Positions 17,481 through 26,384 of a DNA stretch of 64,000 bases are shown here, one piece after another; the stretch's first letter is position 1, and each line of letters begins with the position of its first letter. The notes beneath the pieces were generated by a model that ran no database searches, was not told the origin of the DNA, and was given only the letters and a program-made list of their open reading frames with translations. The position numbers and the translations under genes were made by a program. Origin of the DNA: Pseudomonas tolaasii NCPPB 2192 (GTDB lineage: Bacteria; Pseudomonadota; Gammaproteobacteria; Pseudomonadales; Pseudomonadaceae); contig NZ_PHHD01000001.1 in NCBI RefSeq assembly GCF_002813445.1, positions 5,022,001 to 5,086,000 of the forward strand. The letters are read 5' to 3'.

Positions 17481-17619
17481 CCGTGATGACAAGATCCATA
17501 TGTTTGGCGCATGCGTCATGCTCAAACGTCATAATCTCCGGTTCGTCTGCATGGTAATCTCGCGCCACCACGAATAGACATTGATCGTCACTCGACGATG
17601 ACCAGAGCCAGGAAAGAAC

Positions 17620-18489
17620 ATGCCGAAAATCTCTCACTCAGCATTGCGCCGCAATTTCCGTGAACTGCTTGCAAAGCCCATCTGCGTAGAAACCGCCTCC
17701 GTCTTTGACCCCATGTCCGCGCGCATCGCTGCTGACCTTGGCTTTGAAGTCGGCATCCTCGGTGGTTCCGTCGCATCCTTGCAGGTACTTGCGGCCCCCG
17801 ATTTCGCGCTGATTACCTTGAGTGAGTTCGTCGAGCAGGCCACCCGTATCGGGCGAGTCGCGCAGTTGCCGTTCATTGCCGACGCCGACCACGGCTACGG
17901 CAACGCCCTGAACGTGATGCGCACCGTCGAAGAGCTGGAGCGCGCCGGTGTGGCAGCGCTGACCATTGAAGACACCCTGCTGCCTGCGCAATTTGGACGT
18001 AAATCCACCGACCTGATCTCCATCCAGGAAGGTATCGGCAAGGTCAAGGCGGCCCTGGAAGCACGCGTCGATCCCGAGCTGTCGATCATCGCCCGTACCA
18101 ACGCCGGTGTATTGCCCACCGAAGAAGTGATCGAGCGCACCCAGGCTTACGAAAAAGCCGGTGCCGACGGCATCTGCATGGTAGGCGTCAAAGACTTCGA
18201 CCACCTGGAACAGATCGCCGAAAACCTCACCGTGCCACTGATGCTGGTCACCTACGGCAATCCGAAACTCAATGACAGCGAGCGTCTGGCCAAACTCGGC
18301 GTGCGCATTGTGGTGGCAGGTCATGGCGCCTACTTTGCGTCGATCAAGGCCACGTACGACAGCCTGCGCGCCCAGCGCAAACTGACTCACAGCACCTCCA
18401 ATCTTGGCGCAACAGAGTTGACGCACACCTACACGCGGCCTGAAAACTACGTCGCCTGGGCCGAAGAGTTCATGGACGTCAAAGAGTAA
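17620..18489 (+). CDS. Oxaloacetate decarboxylase, isocitrate lyase/PEP mutase superfamily (PA4872-like)
   Basis: A 289-residue cytoplasmic enzyme closely resembling P. aeruginosa PA4872, a characterised Mg2+-dependent oxaloacetate decarboxylase. Conserved stretches include ASVFDPMSARIAADLGFEVG, ILGGSVASLQVLAAPDFAL, the metal-site loop ADADHGYGNALNVMRTV, TIEDTLLPAQFGRKSTDLIS and MLVTYGNPKLNDSERLAKLG. AAGGAA... precedes the ATG. The gene stands alone between the nucleoside cluster and a terminator. The assignment is by strong remembered similarity. Confidence 0.9.
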   Translation: MPKISHSALRRNFRELLAKPICVETASVFDPMSARIAADLGFEVGILGGSVASLQVLAAPDFALITLSEFVEQATRIGRVAQLPFIADADHGYGNALNVMRTVEELERAGVAALTIEDTLLPAQFGRKSTDLISIQEGIGKVKAALEARVDPELSIIARTNAGVLPTEEVIERTQAYEKAGADGICMVGVKDFDHLEQIAENLTVPLMLVTYGNPKLNDSERLAKLGVRIVVAGHGAYFASIKATYDSLRAQRKLTHSTSNLGATELTHTYTRPENYVAWAEEFMDVKE

Positions 18490-18502
18490 AAGCCCGCCCC
18501 AC

Positions 18503-18536
18503 ACAAACACCTCCGCAAAGGAGGTGTTTGTCTTTC
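18503..18536 (+). terminator. Rho-independent-type terminator after the oxaloacetate decarboxylase gene
   Basis: A perfect 12-bp stem (18503-18514 with 18520-18531, ACAAACACCTCC and its complement) with a 5-nt loop, followed by CTTTC. It lies 13 bp after the stop and between convergent genes, so it may serve both. Confidence 0.7.
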
Positions 18537-18599
18537 AGGCCAGCGTCAAACCGTGAACAAACATGGGTACAACCTCGTTGAGTCTTGCGGGATGTTCGT

Positions 18600-19355
18600 T
18601 CAGATGCCCTGGCCGCCGGACACTTCAATGCGCTGGGCGTTGACCCAACGGTTGTCGGCAGACAACAGGCTGGCAATCATCGGGCCGATGTCGTCCGGTA
18701 CACCGGCGCGGCCCAGAGCGGTCATGTCTGCAAAGATCCTGTTCACGTCAGGGTTATCGCGCACCGCACCGCCGCCAAAGTCGGTCTCTATGGCCCCTGG
18801 CGCCACGGTATTCACCGCGATTCCACGACTGCCGAATTCTTTGGCCATGTAGATCGACAGCACTTCAACGGCCGCCTTGACCGCGGCATACGCCGCGTAA
18901 CCCGGGAACGACACGCGGGTAAGCCCGCTGGACAGGTTGACGATACGGCCGCCGTCGACAATCAGTGGCAGCAGGGTCTGGGTCAGGAAATACACGCCCT
19001 TGAGATGCACGTTCACCAGGCCGTCGAACTGTGCTTCGGTGGTCTGCTCGATCAGAGCGTAGTCGCCGTGGCCAGCGTTGTTTACCAAGTGGTCAAAACA
19101 TTCACGCTGCCAGATGTCACGCAGCGCTGAGCGCAAGCCGCTGGCGAATGCGGCAAAGCTTGCGACGTTGCCGGTATCAAGCTGCAAGGCCACGGCTTTG
19201 CGGCCCAGCGCCTGGATGTCGGCAACCACCGCCTGCGCCTCTGCCGCACTGCGCTGATACGTGATGATCACATCCCCGCCATGGCGGGCAATGCTTAGAG
19301 CGGTATTGCGACCGAGGCCACGGCTGGCGCCGGTGACGAGTGTGATCCGGGTCAT
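18600..19355 (-). CDS. Short-chain dehydrogenase/reductase (SDR)
   Basis: A 251-residue classical SDR. It shows the Rossmann motif TLVTGASRGLGRNTALSIA, the NNAGHGDY segment, catalytic YAAYAAVKAAVE (Y and K), PGAIETDFGGG and a C-terminal VSGGQGI. The ATG is preceded by GAGGAG. NAD(P)-dependent interconversion of an alcohol and carbonyl is expected; the substrate is not readable. An AraC-family gene lies 163 bp upstream on the same strand and may control it. Confidence 0.9.
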   Translation of the reverse strand: MTRITLVTGASRGLGRNTALSIARHGGDVIITYQRSAAEAQAVVADIQALGRKAVALQLDTGNVASFAAFASGLRSALRDIWQRECFDHLVNNAGHGDYALIEQTTEAQFDGLVNVHLKGVYFLTQTLLPLIVDGGRIVNLSSGLTRVSFPGYAAYAAVKAAVEVLSIYMAKEFGSRGIAVNTVAPGAIETDFGGGAVRDNPDVNRIFADMTALGRAGVPDDIGPMIASLLSADNRWVNAQRIEVSGGQGI

Positions 19356-19469
19356 GGCAAAACTCCTCAGTGGGTGTCAGGCCATGATAGGAAGGTGTAC
19401 AGGGAAAGACGTTGCCGGAAACTGGAGAGTGTTTGCTCAATCCTCCCAACTGTCGTGCCGAGCAGCCCA

Positions 19470-19497
19470 AAGCAGGGCAAGCCTGCTCGCCACAATC
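19470..19497. repeat. Solitary REP-like hairpin
   Basis: AGCAGGgcaagCCTGCT followed by CGCCACAA resembles half of the REP units found elsewhere in the window (for example near 42370 and 52480). It lies between the SDR and AraC genes. Confidence 0.5.
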
Positions 19498-19518
19498 AGT
19501 GTGTTCTCTACCCGTACA

Positions 19519-20415
19519 TCAGGCGGACGCCTTCGTCCACCCCTTCGCGGCGTCCACATCCTTGATCGGCGGCAGGCCGAACATGCGGGCGTATTCGCGG
19601 TTGAACTGCGACACGCTCTCATACCCGACATTGAACGCCGCGCTACTGGCCGACGCCCCCTCGGCCATCATCATTCGACGCGCTTCGATCAATCGCAGGT
19701 TTTTTTGGAATTGCAGGGGCGACAACGAAGTGATCGCACGAAAATGCCGATGGAATGACGACGGACTCATGCCCGCAGTGGCTGCCAATTGATTCACGGG
19801 CAACGGCCGTTTGAAGTCGGCCCGCAGCACCGCGACGGCCCGTGCAATGCGTTGCGCCTGGCCTTCGACACAGCCGAGCTGACGGATCGCGGCGCCATGA
19901 CGGCCCACCAGCAGCCAATAGTGCAACTCACGCACCAACTGCGTGTGAAGCACGGGACCGGAATCCGGAAAATCCAGGATTCGCATCAAGCGCAGTGCCG
20001 CATCCACCACGTGAGCGTCGGTACGTTCCGCGGCTTTTACGGGCATGCCGCCCGAGGCGGTTTGCGGCTTTATCTGCAGCGAAAGCTCGGCAATCACTGC
20101 TGGATCAAGGTCCAGTACGATCGACAGGTAGGGCACCTCAGGGCTGGCATGCATCACCTGACTCACCGTCGGCACGTCGGCGGTGATCAGCAGCGAATCC
20201 CCGGCCTGGAAGGTAAACGTCTGGGTGCCCAGCGTCACTTGCTTGGCACCTTGAAGCACCAGGCAGATCAACGGGTTGGGCATGGAATGCACCAGACCGC
20301 TGGGGGTGGTGGAGCGAATCGTCGTCAAGCCGGGCACTGGCGTCCGGGCGATGCCGGTGGTATCCGCGTGGGCCTCAATGTAGCGGCGAACCGTGTCAAG
20401 CAAGGTGGCAGTCAT
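19519..20415 (-). CDS. AraC-family transcriptional regulator (AraC_N type)
   Basis: A 298-residue regulator with an N-terminal cupin-like ligand domain (PLICLVLQGAKQVTLGTQTF, GDSLLITADVPTVSQV) and two C-terminal helix-turn-helix units (PVNQLAATAGMSPSSFHRHF and SSAAFNVGYESVSQFNREYA). I prefer the ATG at 20415 to the longer frame (20508) because the extra residues have no family similarity. It is upstream of an SDR on the same strand and divergent from another SDR, the usual setting of AraC activators of oxidoreductase genes. Confidence 0.9.
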   Translation of the reverse strand: MTATLLDTVRRYIEAHADTTGIARTPVPGLTTIRSTTPSGLVHSMPNPLICLVLQGAKQVTLGTQTFTFQAGDSLLITADVPTVSQVMHASPEVPYLSIVLDLDPAVIAELSLQIKPQTASGGMPVKAAERTDAHVVDAALRLMRILDFPDSGPVLHTQLVRELHYWLLVGRHGAAIRQLGCVEGQAQRIARAVAVLRADFKRPLPVNQLAATAGMSPSSFHRHFRAITSLSPLQFQKNLRLIEARRMMMAEGASASSAAFNVGYESVSQFNREYARMFGLPPIKDVDAAKGWTKASA

Positions 20416-20635
20416 GGGTTCTCTGTCAACGCGCGATTCGGGAGGGATGGCACGGTTGAGGTTACGCCACCTCATGTGAAGGTCGCCAGTGTGGTGTTCG
20501 AAGCCCATGCCGATAGTGAACTACAGGCACATAACTCTGTGACTTTTGCGTGGATTATCAGCGGTAATCCGTCGCCGTAACCTGTGCCCACAGCGCGAGC
20601 ATACCGCCTTGCGCCGCACACAAACGGAGTTCCAA

Positions 20636-21409
20636 ATGACCTCATCCACTGCCCGCCAACTTGAAAGCAAAGTCGCGCTGATCACTGGCGCCAGTTCCGG
20701 CATCGGCCGCGCCGCCGCCCTTGTGCTTGCCAGGCGCGGCGCCAAAATCGTCGCAGCGGCGCGCCGCCAGAGTGAACTCGACGAGGTGGTCGCCGAGATC
20801 ACCGCCAGCGGCGGCATCGCCTCGTCCATCGTGGTCGATGTGACCCAAGAAGCCGACATCATCGCCATGGTTCAATTCGCCGTGGCCACCTACGGCCAAC
20901 TCGATATTGCCTTCAACAATGCAGGCACCGAAGGTGTGTTCGCGCCTCTGGTCGAGCAGGACAACGCGCGTTTCGACCTGGTATTCGAGCCCAATGTGCG
21001 CGGGGTATTCAACTGCATGAAGTACGAAGCCAGGGTCATGCTGGAACAGGGTTTCGGCAGCATCATCAACAATGCCTCCATGGGCGGCGTGATCGGTTTC
21101 GACACGGCGGCGCTGTACATCGGCACCAAGCACGCGGTGGTCGGCATGACGAAAACCGCGTCCATCGAGTGGTTCAAACACGGCGTACGGGTCAATGCGC
21201 TGTGCCCCGGGCTGATTGAAACGCCGTTCCACCATCGCGGAATCTGGCCATCGGTTGAGGCTCAACACGCGTTTGCAGCCGGCACACCGGCCAGCCGGTT
21301 TGGCACGGCTGAAGAGATGGCGACGGTGGTGGCCTTCCTGGGTTCGGAGGATTCAAGCTACGTGTCGGGCCACGCCCTGCTCGCCGATGGCGGTTACTCG
21401 GTGGCCTGA
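20636..21409 (+). CDS. Short-chain dehydrogenase/reductase (SDR)
   Basis: A 257-residue classical SDR with ALITGASSGIGRAAALVLAR (cofactor motif), NNAGTEGVF, YIGTKHAVVG (catalytic Y and K), CPGLIETPFHHR and a C-terminal GHALLADGGYSVA. The ATG at 20636 has CGGAG upstream. It is divergent from the AraC-family gene. The last 16 nt overlap the 3' end of the opposing LysR gene. Substrate unknown. Confidence 0.9.
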   Translation: MTSSTARQLESKVALITGASSGIGRAAALVLARRGAKIVAAARRQSELDEVVAEITASGGIASSIVVDVTQEADIIAMVQFAVATYGQLDIAFNNAGTEGVFAPLVEQDNARFDLVFEPNVRGVFNCMKYEARVMLEQGFGSIINNASMGGVIGFDTAALYIGTKHAVVGMTKTASIEWFKHGVRVNALCPGLIETPFHHRGIWPSVEAQHAFAAGTPASRFGTAEEMATVVAFLGSEDSSYVSGHALLADGGYSVA

Positions 21410-22341
21410 CGGTTGCGGGCTTGAAAGAAGTCGATAAATGCCCGGAGCTTTCCGGGCATTTGCGCACGGTTGGCGTAGTACAGGTGGAAGGTCTCGGCGG
21501 GCGCCGCGTATTTTTCCAACAGGGCCACCAACTGGCCGCTGGCGATTTCCTTCGCGGCAAAAGGCCGGAACACCATGGCCAGGCCGCAGCCCAATTGCGC
21601 CGCCGACAAGGTGGTGCGCATTTCATCCAGCACCAGGCGCCCTTTCACCTCGATCTCGACATTGGCTTTGCCGATGCGAAAGCTCCAATCCATGAACGGC
21701 CCGCGACGGCTCAGACGCTGGCGGATACATTCGTGTTTGAGCAAGTCTTCAGGTGTGTTCAGCGGCGCGGATTGCGCCAGATACTGCGGCGTTCCAACCA
21801 CCACCATCGGCTGTGAAGTGCCCAGCGGCACGGCGATCATGTCGCGCTGCAAGGCCTGGCCCAGACGCACCCCGGCGTCAAAGCCCTCACCGATGATGTC
21901 GCTCAGGCCATTGTCGAGAGAAATGTCCAGGGTGATGTCCGGGTAGAGCGCGAGAAACGCCGGTACGTGCGGCTCGATCAGCGAGGCGTAGGCAACGTAG
22001 GAACTGTTGATCTTCAGCTCGCCGTAAGGCCGCGTCGCGGTATCGTGGACCTGTTGCACCGAAAAGCGGATCTGCTCCAACGCCGGCGCCAGCGTGTCGA
22101 GCAACTGGTTGCCGGATTCGGTCAGCGCCACGCTGCGAGTGGTGCGGTTGAACAAGCGTACGCCCAGTTGCGCCTCCAACTGCTTGATGGTTTTGGACAT
22201 GGCCGTGGGCGTGACTTCAAGCTCGGCTGCGGCGCGCGCGAAGTTCATGTGCCGCGCCACGCACTCGAAGGCGACCAACGCCGGCAAATGCACCGGGCGA
22301 GCGCCGGGGATGGCCTCGGGCAGCGTGGTTTTCATGCTCAT
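21394..22341 (-). CDS. LysR-family transcriptional regulator
   Basis: A 315-residue LTTR. The winged HTH is LVAFECVARHMNFARAAAEL with TPTAMSKTIKQLEAQLGVRL and LFNRTTRSVALTESG. The substrate-binding domain follows, with GELKINSSYVAYASLIEPHV. The ATG at 22341 is chosen because upstream codons to 22410 lack family similarity; a second ATG lies six bases further in. It probably controls the convergent SDR or a distant target. Confidence 0.88.
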   Translation of the reverse strand: MSMKTTLPEAIPGARPVHLPALVAFECVARHMNFARAAAELEVTPTAMSKTIKQLEAQLGVRLFNRTTRSVALTESGNQLLDTLAPALEQIRFSVQQVHDTATRPYGELKINSSYVAYASLIEPHVPAFLALYPDITLDISLDNGLSDIIGEGFDAGVRLGQALQRDMIAVPLGTSQPMVVVGTPQYLAQSAPLNTPEDLLKHECIRQRLSRRGPFMDWSFRIGKANVEIEVKGRLVLDEMRTTLSAAQLGCGLAMVFRPFAAKEIASGQLVALLEKYAAPAETFHLYYANRAQMPGKLRAFIDFFQARNRQATE

Positions 22342-22727
22342 GGGGCGTCTCGAATCAACTGTCCAAACAGGGACGCCAGCATAAATTAGTTCAACTAACC
22401 CTGGGCACAAAAATCGCGTTCACAAAAAAATCCGCCGCAGAGCCTGCGGCGGCAAACCAAAGGTTTTTGTCGAAGCAGAGCGGCTAAGACAGGAGCAACG
22501 CTACGCCTGCCAGATATTAAAGAACGTGAAGTTTAATTAATCGAGTTTAATCGGTTTCATCGCTGCACCCCGCGCAAACTGTGCTTAGAATCAGCTTCGG
22601 CAAACACGTCGAACACAATAAAAACGGCAACGTCCCACTTCAAACCCTGCCCATAAAATCCTATGCATTGACCAAATAAAGTGCGGTGTTTCTGTGCGCG
22701 CGTTAATTATTCCGGGGAAGTAAAAAC
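22342..22727. other. Intergenic region (386 bp) with orphan terminator and AT-rich promoter zone
   Basis: It holds the promoters of the leftward LysR gene and the rightward OprD gene. Near 22530-22552 the octamer AGTTTAAT occurs twice, 14 bp apart. A strong leftward-reading terminator lies at 22425-22452 although no leftward gene precedes it, so a small RNA may be encoded here (see next entry). Confidence 0.55.
22425..22517 (-). ncRNA. Candidate small RNA ending in an orphan intrinsic terminator
   Basis: Read on the minus strand, the stem CCGCCGCAG-gct-CTGCGGCGG (22452-22432) is followed by ATTTTTTTG, an excellent intrinsic terminator. Upstream on that strand is TTTAATATC (a -10-like element near 22520) and about 60 nt of sequence that includes GCTCCTGTC, able to pair with Shine-Dalgarno sequences. 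No protein gene ends here. The 5' end is a guess. Confidence 0.35.
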
Positions 22728-24050
22728 ATGATCAAACAGTTGAGCCTGTTAACGCTGGCAATGTGCGCCGGTATCAGCCAGGTCGCCCTCGCCGAATCGG
22801 TTTCCGATCAGGCCGATTCCAAGGGTTTCATCGAAGGCAGCAGCGTCACCGGGCTGCTGCGCAACTACTACTTTGATCGCGACCGCCAAAGCGGCAAGGC
22901 CGACAACCGCGACTGGACCCAGGGCGCGATGCTCAACTACGCCTCGGGCTTCACCCAGGGCACCATCGGTTTTGGCGTGGACGCCTACGCCTACGGCGCC
23001 ATGAAACTCGACGCCACCCATGAAGACAACAACACCGGCGAACTGCCGACCAACCGCAATGGCGACCCCAAAGACGGTTACGGCTCTGTGGGCGCAGCGG
23101 TGAAAATCAAGATTTCCAAAACCCAGTTGAAGTTCGGTGACATGCAGCCCACCGCACCGGTATTCGCCACCGGCGGCACGCGCATTTTGCCGCAGACGGC
23201 CACCGGTTTTGACCTGACCAGCAGCGAGATCGCCGGCCTGGACCTGGAAGCCGGGCACTTCACCAGCACCAACAGCGGCATGACCAGCAACCATGACCAC
23301 GACATTTACGCGACGTACGCCAACGTGGCCGCCAACAGCGCTAGCTTCATCGGCGGCAAATACACCTTCACGCCGTCCCTGAGCGCCACGGTGTACGCGG
23401 GCGAGCTGGAAGACATCTGGCGCCAGTACTACACCAACCTCAACTATGTGCTGCCGCTGGGCCATGACCAGTCGCTGGCTCTGGACGGCAACCTGTACCG
23501 CACCCTGGATACCGGCAGCGCCAAGGCCGGGGCGATCAATAACACCACCTACTCGCTGGCGGCGGCCTACTCATTCCTGCAGGCGCACACGCTGACGCTG
23601 TCGTTCCAGAAAGTGCACGGCGACACGCCGTTCGACTATATCGGCACCGGCAACAACGGCGCGGGTGAAGGTGGCGACTCGGTATTCCTGGCCAACTCGA
23701 TCCAGTGGGGCGACTTCAACGGCCCGGGCGAGCAGTCGTGGGGCATTCGCTATGACCTGAACATGGCGAGCTACGGCGTGCCGGGCCTGAGTTTCATGAC
23801 CCGTTATGTCAACGGCACCGACATCAACGGCACGCATACCCCGGTGGGCAGCGCCTATGCCGGCGATTACGGCGCCGATGGCGACCACCACGAAACGGAT
23901 GTGGAAGCCAAATACGTGCTGCAGAGCGGCCCGGCGAAAAACCTGTCGTTTCGCCTGCGTGACGCCATGGTTTCATCCAACGCCGACCAGCGCGATGGCA
24001 AGCTCAACGAGCTGCGGGTGATCGTCGACTACCCCTTCACCCTGCTGTAA
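22728..24050 (+). CDS. OprD-family outer-membrane porin
   Basis: A 440-residue porin with a signal peptide (residues 1-22, ending QVALA). It shares GFTQGTIGFGVDAYAYGAMK, KISKTQLKFGDMQPTAPVFA and PQTATGFDLTSSEIAGLDLE with the OprD family. Two long loops, near residues 165-185 and 300-315, are rich in Gly/Asn/His. The C-terminus ends in PFTLL rather than a Phe, a mild departure. RBS GGGGAAG precedes. It is a probable specific channel for small carboxylates or amino acids; the substrate is not deducible. Its stop codon abuts the stop of the opposing HxlR gene. Confidence 0.92.
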   Translation: MIKQLSLLTLAMCAGISQVALAESVSDQADSKGFIEGSSVTGLLRNYYFDRDRQSGKADNRDWTQGAMLNYASGFTQGTIGFGVDAYAYGAMKLDATHEDNNTGELPTNRNGDPKDGYGSVGAAVKIKISKTQLKFGDMQPTAPVFATGGTRILPQTATGFDLTSSEIAGLDLEAGHFTSTNSGMTSNHDHDIYATYANVAANSASFIGGKYTFTPSLSATVYAGELEDIWRQYYTNLNYVLPLGHDQSLALDGNLYRTLDTGSAKAGAINNTTYSLAAAYSFLQAHTLTLSFQKVHGDTPFDYIGTGNNGAGEGGDSVFLANSIQWGDFNGPGEQSWGIRYDLNMASYGVPGLSFMTRYVNGTDINGTHTPVGSAYAGDYGADGDHHETDVEAKYVLQSGPAKNLSFRLRDAMVSSNADQRDGKLNELRVIVDYPFTLL

Positions 24051-24533
24051 TCACCGCGGCACCGACTCCAACAGCTGGCGCATTCCCGCGCTGGCGGCTG
24101 GACCGGCCTGCAACCGGCAGCGGTCCAGCGTCACCACCTCCCCCTCGGCATTCGCCAGCATTGGCTGCACGGCGCAGCCTGTCTCGTGATCGATCAACTC
24201 GACGCTGGCGCCCTCCTCGGCAAAATGCCGATTGCCAAACGCCACCAACGCCATCAGCACCATCCGGAAGTCCTCGCCCCTGGCCGTCGGCGCATATTCG
24301 TAACGCGGCGGGCGCTCGCTGTATGGCCTGCGCTCCAGCATTCCGGCCTCAACCAGGGCGTTCAGACGTCTCGTCAGCATGTTCGGCGCGATGCCCAGGC
24401 TGCGGGAAAACTCATCGAAGCGGCGCAGGCCCTGCAACGCATCGCGCATGATCAACATGCTCCACCATTCGCCGACCCGTTCGAGGCTGCGGGCGATGGG
24501 GCATTCGTCGCTGGTGAGGGACTTGCGTTGCAT
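24051..24533 (-). CDS. HxlR-family transcriptional regulator
   Basis: A 160-residue winged-helix regulator. The N-terminal CPIARSLERVGEWWSMLIMR is the HxlR signature, with the single Cys (C11) that some members use as a redox or electrophile sensor. RRFDEFSRSLGIAPNMLTRR is the recognition helix region and RPPRYEYAPTARGEDF the wing. A C-terminal extension of about 50 residues includes another Cys (TGCAVQP). It is divergent from a fabF-like gene 107 bp away, with an inverted repeat between, so it probably controls that gene. Confidence 0.9.
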   Translation of the reverse strand: MQRKSLTSDECPIARSLERVGEWWSMLIMRDALQGLRRFDEFSRSLGIAPNMLTRRLNALVEAGMLERRPYSERPPRYEYAPTARGEDFRMVLMALVAFGNRHFAEEGASVELIDHETGCAVQPMLANAEGEVVTLDRCRLQAGPAASAGMRQLLESVPR

Positions 24534-24573
24534 AAGGCTTCCCGTGGGTGATTACAAAGTTGTGTGACGCCAT

Positions 24574-24596
24574 GTTACTTTCATGATGATAGTGAC
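24574..24596. promoter_or_regulatory. Inverted repeat GTTACT-N11-AGTGAC, candidate HxlR operator
   Basis: GTTACT (24574-24579) and AGTGAC (24591-24596) form a near-symmetric pair (5 of 6 bases) 44 bp before the FabF ATG and 40 bp before the HxlR ATG. The spacing suits a winged-helix dimer. Confidence 0.4.
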
Positions 24597-24640
24597 GTCC
24601 ACCGCTGTGTATCCCTCAACGCAACAGGAGTCGATTGATC

Positions 24641-25909
24641 ATGAGTAAACGTATCGTCGTGACAGGCATGGGCGCATTGACGCCACTTGGGGCGAATGTG
24701 GAAGCCACCTGGCAACGTCTGCTGAACGGGCAATCGGGGATTCGGCGGCTGCCTGAGGAATTGATCGGGGACCTGGCCGTGAGCATCGGCGGCCAGGTCC
24801 AAAGCGTGGCGCAAGACCCTGAAGCCGGCTTCGATCCTGACCGACTGCTGGCCGCCAAGGAACAGCGCAAAATGGACCGTTTCATTCTGTTCGCCCTGGC
24901 TGCGGCGGATGAAGCCTTAAAACAAGCCGCTTGGGCACCGAAAACCGCTTTGGAACAGGAACGCACCGCGACCATCATCGCCTCCGGTGTGGGCGGTTTT
25001 CCGGCGATTGCCGACGCCGTGCGCACCACCGACAGCAAAGGCCCGCGACGCCTGTCGCCGTTTACCATTCCGTCGTTTCTGAGCAACATGGCCGCCGGTC
25101 ATGTATCGATCAACTACGGTTTGAAAGGCCCGCTGGGCGCGCCGGTGACTGCGTGTGCGGCGGGCGTGCAGGCCATTGGCGACGCGGCGCGGATGATCCG
25201 CGCCGGGGAAGTCGACGTGGCCGTGTGCGGAGGTGCGGAAGCGGCCATTCACCGCGTCAGCCTGGCCGGTTTTGCGGCGGCGCGGGCGTTGTCGAGTGAC
25301 TTCAACGAAACGCCGCAGCTCGCTTCACGGCCGTTTGATCAAGCGCGCGACGGTTTCGTGATGGGTGAAGGCGCGGGCATCCTGGTGATTGAGGAACTGG
25401 AACACGCCCTGGCACGCGGCGCGCAACCTATCGCCGAACTGGTGGGTTACGGCACCAGCGCCGATGCCTATCACATGACCGCAGGCCCCGAAGACGGCGA
25501 CGGTGCACGGCGGGCAATGGTTCAAGCGTTGCGCCAGGGCGGAATCGAAGCGTCGCACGTGCACTACATGAACGCCCATGCCACGTCCACCCCAGTGGGC
25601 GACAAAGGCGAATTGGCGGCGATCAAGAGTGTCTTCGGCACGAGTGGCACCCCGGCGATCAGCTCGACCAAATCCGCCACCGGCCATTTACTCGGTGCAG
25701 CGGGCGGTATCGAGGCGATCTTCACCGTATTGGCCCTGCGCGATCAGATAGCCCCGGTGACGCTGAACCTGGACAACCCGGACGCCCTCGCCGACGGGCT
25801 GGACATGCTGCGCGGTGAAGCGCGGCGTTTGCCGATTGAATACGCGCTGTCCAACGGCTTCGGGTTTGGCGGGGTGAATGCCAGCGTGCTGTTCAAGCGC
25901 TGGCCCTAA
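24641..25909 (+). CDS. fabF: Beta-ketoacyl-ACP synthase II (FabF-type)
   Basis: A 422-residue KAS II condensing enzyme with the Cys-His-His triad: C172 in TACAAGVQAIG, H313 in NAHATSTPVGD and H349 in KSATGHLLGAAGG. It catalyses malonyl-ACP-dependent elongation of acyl-ACP in fatty-acid synthesis. The ATG at 24641 follows AGGAG at 10 nt; a TTG six bases earlier is an alternative. The gene stands outside a fab operon and faces an HxlR regulator, so it is probably a second, conditionally expressed KAS. Confidence 0.9.
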   Translation: MSKRIVVTGMGALTPLGANVEATWQRLLNGQSGIRRLPEELIGDLAVSIGGQVQSVAQDPEAGFDPDRLLAAKEQRKMDRFILFALAAADEALKQAAWAPKTALEQERTATIIASGVGGFPAIADAVRTTDSKGPRRLSPFTIPSFLSNMAAGHVSINYGLKGPLGAPVTACAAGVQAIGDAARMIRAGEVDVAVCGGAEAAIHRVSLAGFAAARALSSDFNETPQLASRPFDQARDGFVMGEGAGILVIEELEHALARGAQPIAELVGYGTSADAYHMTAGPEDGDGARRAMVQALRQGGIEASHVHYMNAHATSTPVGDKGELAAIKSVFGTSGTPAISSTKSATGHLLGAAGGIEAIFTVLALRDQIAPVTLNLDNPDALADGLDMLRGEARRLPIEYALSNGFGFGGVNASVLFKRWP

Positions 25910-25981
25910 CCGGTGGTTTGCCCCTGAGGTGATTTTCGGGGACCATGGGCGCCTTTCCGTTTTAGCCAACAAGAGGCGCCC

Positions 25982-26362
25982 ATGGCCAACCACGACCTGT
26001 CCTTCACTCCCGACCCGGATGCCGATTCCATTTCCTCCGACGTCATCGGTTTCAACGGCATCCTGGTCTCGACCCAAGTGCCGACCCGCGCCGATGGCAG
26101 CCTGGAACTGGGCGATATCACCCTGCAAAGCGAATGCACCCTGCAAGCGCTGAAAGTTGCGCTGGAGAAAGCCGGCAGCTCCATGGACCGGGTCATGCAC
26201 CTGACCATCTACCTCACCGACATGGCTGACCGTGCGGCGTTCAACGAAGTTTACAAGCGCTTTTTCGCCAAACCGTGGCCGGTACGTGCCGCTGTGGGCG
26301 TGGCCGCGCTGGCGGTCGAAGGCATGCGCGTGGAAGTCACCGCCATGGCCGCCAAAGCCTGA
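25982..26362 (+). CDS. RidA/YjgF family protein
   Basis: A 126-residue member of the Rid family. The C-terminal half shows LQALKVALEKAGSSMDRVMH, LTIYLTDMADRAAFNEVYKR, and PVRAAVGVAALAVEGMRVEV. The Arg in PVRAAV corresponds to the carboxylate-binding Arg required for enamine/imine deaminase activity in RidA. A cytoplasmic trimer that hydrolyses reactive 2-aminoacrylate-type intermediates is expected, although the subgroup may differ from archetypal RidA. Monocistronic, 72 bp after fabF. Confidence 0.88.
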   Translation: MANHDLSFTPDPDADSISSDVIGFNGILVSTQVPTRADGSLELGDITLQSECTLQALKVALEKAGSSMDRVMHLTIYLTDMADRAAFNEVYKRFFAKPWPVRAAVGVAALAVEGMRVEVTAMAAKA

Positions 26363-26384
26363 CCCCTCGTCACCCTGAATCAAT

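Noticed and set aside
17509..17521. GCATG-CGT-CATGC palindrome before the oxaloacetate decarboxylase gene as an operator
   Set aside because: Short arms, no second copy and no adjacent regulator to connect it with.
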